Origin: Actinomycetes bacterium
GTDB taxonomy: Bacteria; Actinomycetota; Acidimicrobiia; Acidimicrobiales; Acidimicrobiaceae
Assembly (NCBI GenBank): GCA_021850605.1
Contig: JAJZLQ010000102.1
Coordinates: 1 to 38,386, forward strand
Length of the DNA stretch: 38,386 nt
Reading direction: 5' to 3'
In this document: one piece after another, positions 36,332 to 38,386 of the stretch
Layout: every line of letters starts with the position of its first letter
Numbering within the stretch: position 1 is the first letter of the stretch
The notes under the pieces: generated by a model
The model's database searches: none
Told to the model about the DNA's origin: nothing
The model's input: only the letters and a program-made list of their open reading frames with translations
Translations under genes and position numbers: made by a program

Positions 36332-38386
36332 ATGGTTGAGGGCAGATATCCATCTGACGACCTCTTCCGCGGCGACTTCGACCCCCAGGTCCGCAAGAAG
36401 AAGTCGGCTGCTGCCAAGAGCATCGAGCGCAGAGCAACAGCATCAAAGTCCCCTCGTTCCCAGCTCAAACGCGGCCTAGCTGTACTCGCCGGCAAGACGG
36501 AAGAATTGCCAAAGGAGTTGCTCCGAGAATCCGGCTCCGATACTTCCAACGACGATACCAAGTTGGCATCGGAGATCCCCACCGCCGCCAACCGGCCGCG
36601 GCCCGGCCGCGTAGCGCGAGGTCTCGGAAGCAAAGCGGATTCCAGCGACAGATCCGCGTATACGGCTTCGGCGCAACCGGCCCCGCCCTGGTCCCGCCGT
36701 CTTTTTGGTCGCACAGCACGCGACCTTCCAATGGCCGGCGAGGTTGAACCGGAAGACGCGGTCGATGCCGGGAGTGCCGGCCACTCCTCGATTTCTGACC
36801 TGTTCACTACTGAGTCACCTGGCGAGGGCCACGAGATGGGTCAGGCGGAACTCGCGGGCCCGGTATTCTTCGAGGAGGATGAGCCTGCCTATATGGAGAG
36901 GCGTCATCGCTTCTTCTCCCGGTCCCATGCAGAGGCTGAACCCCACCCACCGCAACGAGATACCGACGAGTTCGATGGCTCTGACCAGAACCCCGACGAT
37001 TTCGTCGCCGAGCCGACGCCGCCCGGACTCTCCGAGAGCATGCGGCGCTTTTTCTCCCAAATTTCCCACGCGCCGCACCCCGAAGACAAGTCCGAGCCGC
37101 CCGTCGACGAAGCTCCGGTTGAGATCGAAGGGACCGGCGACCAGCAGGTGGCAAACGACGGCCTCTGGTTTTCCGAGGACCACAGTGTCGCGGCTGTGCA
37201 CGAAGTCGGCGATCAACCACCGCCCTTGCCCCAGGCGGAGCTCGCCGTTTCCGACGAGCCGGAGACGGGTGATCCTCATCAGGTCGCCGAGGATGATTTC
37301 GTCGCCGAGCCGACGCCGGCCGGACTCTCCGGGAGCGTGGGGCGCTTTTTCTCCCGTGTCGCCAAATCGCTTCGAGCCGAGGATGAGCCGACCAATCTCA
37401 TACGAGGCGGTTCATTGGCAGGCGACAGGACCGGCCTCTCTTTCGAGTCGGATTTGACGACTCCGCCCGACGAGCTGAATGACGTGACCGACACAGAGCG
37501 AGACCAAGAGGAATCACTCGCCACGATGGATAGGCAACCGGATCTCGACGAGCCGGAGACGGGTGATCCTCATCAGGTCGCCGAGGATGATTTCGTCGCC
37601 GAGCCGACGCCGGCCGGACTCTCCGGGAGCATGAGGCGCTTTTTCTCCCAAATTTCCCACGCGCCGCACCCCGAAGGCATCGGGGCTCACTCCGCAATGA
37701 AGGATCCCCCTACAGGTCCGGAGACGGAAACCACCGGCTGGATTGGCTCCGGGGATGGCATCGGCCAGACTGGACCTCGCCACAAGGCTTCACCTGCAGG
37801 CGGAATCGTCGGATTGCCGGCGCCCCTTTCAGGGATGCTCGAGGCAGCAAAGCACTTCTTCTTCCGGGTGGAGGAGATTGAGTCGGGGGCGCATCACCCG
37901 CCGCCGAGCCCGGATCACGAGATTCCAAGGGCGGAGCGTTTCAGCTCCCGAATAGACGTACTGGGAGCGTCGGCCGCACGGTTGGGCAGGTCAATCTGGG
38001 CCGAACCAGAGGTTGCGTCAAGGGCCGGGGCCGAGTCTTCACTCGAAGCCTCACAGCCCGTCACCCAAGAGGGATCTATTTTTGCTGACTCTGAGACTGC
38101 CGTAGGTAGAGCTGCCGCGACTTTCAATACTCCTGCGCGGAGGCCCAGGGGGCGCCACTTCGCAGGATCAGGAGCGAAGTGGGAGCCTCCCAAATGGGCA
38201 GTGGATGCCGAAAGCGACGCTCTCCCTCCGATCACGTCCGGCCGGGCTGCAACTCCGCTCGAAAGCGACGCTCTCCCTCCGATCACGTCCGGCCGGGCTG
38301 CAACTCCGCTCGAAAGCGACGCTCTCCCTCCGATCACGTCCGGCCGGGCTGCAACTCCGCTCGAAAGCGACGCTCTCCCTCCGATC
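36332..38386 (+). CDS. Large acidic, probably disordered repeat protein (C-terminus beyond window)
   Basis: A frame of 685 codons opens at ATG 36332 behind GGGGAGG and has no stop before the window ends. No signal peptide, membrane segment or known enzyme motif was recognised. Residues 20-55 are basic (RKKKSAAAKSIERR ... QLKRGLAVLAGK). The remainder is rich in Glu, Asp, Pro, Gly and Ser and looks disordered. A motif of the type [R/H]-[R/H/K]-F-F-[S/F] recurs: ERRHRFFSRSH (from residue 189), MRRFFSQISHAPHPE (from 237), VGRFFSRVAKSL (near 336), another MRRFFSQISHAPHPE (near 434) and AKHFFFRVEEIE (near 506). It is framed by near-identical DDFVAEPTPxGLS blocks. The visible end is three and a half copies of ESDALPPITSGRAATPL. 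A scaffold or multivalent binding role is only inference; the family is unknown. Confidence 0.75.
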   Translation, partial: MVEGRYPSDDLFRGDFDPQVRKKKSAAAKSIERRATASKSPRSQLKRGLAVLAGKTEELPKELLRESGSDTSNDDTKLASEIPTAANRPRPGRVARGLGSKADSSDRSAYTASAQPAPPWSRRLFGRTARDLPMAGEVEPEDAVDAGSAGHSSISDLFTTESPGEGHEMGQAELAGPVFFEEDEPAYMERRHRFFSRSHAEAEPHPPQRDTDEFDGSDQNPDDFVAEPTPPGLSESMRRFFSQISHAPHPEDKSEPPVDEAPVEIEGTGDQQVANDGLWFSEDHSVAAVHEVGDQPPPLPQAELAVSDEPETGDPHQVAEDDFVAEPTPAGLSGSVGRFFSRVAKSLRAEDEPTNLIRGGSLAGDRTGLSFESDLTTPPDELNDVTDTERDQEESLATMDRQPDLDEPETGDPHQVAEDDFVAEPTPAGLSGSMRRFFSQISHAPHPEGIGAHSAMKDPPTGPETETTGWIGSGDGIGQTGPRHKASPAGGIVGLPAPLSGMLEAAKHFFFRVEEIESGAHHPPPSPDHEIPRAERFSSRIDVLGASAARLGRSIWAEPEVASRAGAESSLEASQPVTQEGSIFADSETAVGRAAATFNTPARRPRGRHFAGSGAKWEPPKWAVDAESDALPPITSGRAATPLESDALPPITSGRAATPLESDALPPITSGRAATPLESDALPPI
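36995..37084 (+). repeat. Mosaic repeat copy 1 (DDFVAEPTP ... FFSQISHAPHPE)
   Basis: This 90-bp stretch is nearly identical to 37586-37675, in the same reading frame and 591 bp apart, differing at only a few bases. It encodes DDFVAEPTPPGLSESMRRFF followed by SQISHAPHPE. Confidence 0.9.
37253..37336 (+). repeat. Mosaic repeat copy 2 (DEPETGDPHQVAEDDFVAEP ...)
   Basis: These 84 bp are identical to 37547-37630, 294 bp away and in the same frame. Identity at DNA level, including third codon positions, indicates recent duplication or gene conversion. After the block, copy 2 diverges to VGRFFSRVAKSL. Confidence 0.9.
37547..37675 (+). repeat. Mosaic repeat copy 3, combining the blocks of copies 1 and 2
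   Basis: The first 84 bp equal 37253-37336. The part 37586-37675 matches 36995-37084. Copy 3 therefore has the front of copy 2 and the back of copy 1, suggesting recombination between repeats. Confidence 0.88.
38210..38386 (+). repeat. Perfect 51-bp tandem repeat running off the window
   Basis: Three complete identical units (38210-38260, 38261-38311, 38312-38362) and the first 24 bp of a fourth. Each unit encodes the 17 residues ESDALPPITSGRAATPL in the frame of the repeat protein; 51 is a multiple of three, so copy number changes keep the frame. The total number of copies is unknown. Confidence 0.95.

Noticed and set aside
36123-36479. 118-codon plus-strand frame before the repeat protein
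   Set aside because: It overlaps the better-supported gene at 36332 by about 150 bp in another frame, lacks an RBS and has a Ser/Thr/Arg-rich shadow-like composition.
37915-38337. Minus-strand frame with repeated VIGGRASLSSGVAARPD units
   Set aside because: It only mirrors the 51-bp tandem repeat; the plus frame has the RBS, a much longer open frame and continues through all repeats.
38210-38386. CRISPR-like repetition
   Set aside because: Units are directly adjacent and identical with no variable spacers, and they are in frame with a protein.

Overview
The window looks like chromosomal DNA of a high-GC actinobacterium, possibly a deep-branching class such as Acidimicrobiia (class is inference). 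The evidence is the gene neighbourhoods: topA-tmk-holB-tRNA-Thr, a sigR/rsrA-type pair, a DUF2342 metalloprotease next to tilS-hpt-fol-pan-coaX-lysS, ceoB/ceoC beside a KimA-type permease, and carD-ispD-ispF-rlmB-tRNA-Thr. Several genes appear to be read from leaderless or very short-leader mRNAs, which is common in actinobacteria. No rRNA genes, insertion sequences, prophage or CRISPR were seen.

Layout. 1-4.8 kb: the 3' end of a primary-type sigma factor, a TesB-like thioesterase, a gene-poor stretch with four successive hairpins before a 25-codon ORF, a membrane-anchored HAD phosphatase, and a helicase-like protein whose ATPase motifs are degraded while its DUF1998/cysteine region is kept. 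4.9-10.3 kb: a three-gene molybdenum oxidoreductase operon in which the four-cluster Fe-S subunit and the NrfD membrane subunit are one polypeptide, followed by a long catalytic subunit without a visible Tat signal and a TorD-like chaperone. 10.4-14.3 kb: a potassium module (CeoB, CeoC, and a KimA-like transporter carrying an extra C-terminal OB-fold-like domain). 14.4-18.9 kb: topoisomerase I, thymidylate kinase, DNA polymerase III delta' and tRNA-Thr(CGU). 18.9-22.8 kb: a MarR regulator overlapping a ClC transporter gene, a small superinfection-immunity-like membrane protein, and a redox-type ECF sigma factor with its zinc anti-sigma factor, preceded by an exact GGGAAT-N18-GTT promoter, then a small zinc-finger protein.

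22.8-31 kb is a largely co-oriented housekeeping block: DUF2342 metalloprotease, tilS, hpt, folE-folP-folB-folK, panC, coaX, lysS. Many stops and starts overlap, so folate and pantothenate/CoA genes are probably translationally coupled. ftsH and panD, often found in such blocks, are absent, and FolE has substitutions at positions expected to contact the substrate. 31-36 kb: a methyltransferase, a small membrane protein, a Crp/Fnr regulator divergent from carD, the isoprenoid genes ispD-ispF, rlmB and tRNA-Thr(UGU).

The most unusual item is at the 3' end. A reading frame begins at 36332 behind a strong ribosome binding site and runs without a stop to the end of the window (685 codons seen). 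It encodes an apparently disordered, acidic protein with mosaic internal repeats built around an RRFFS-type motif. It ends in perfect 51-bp tandem repeats that continue off the edge. No known family was recognised.
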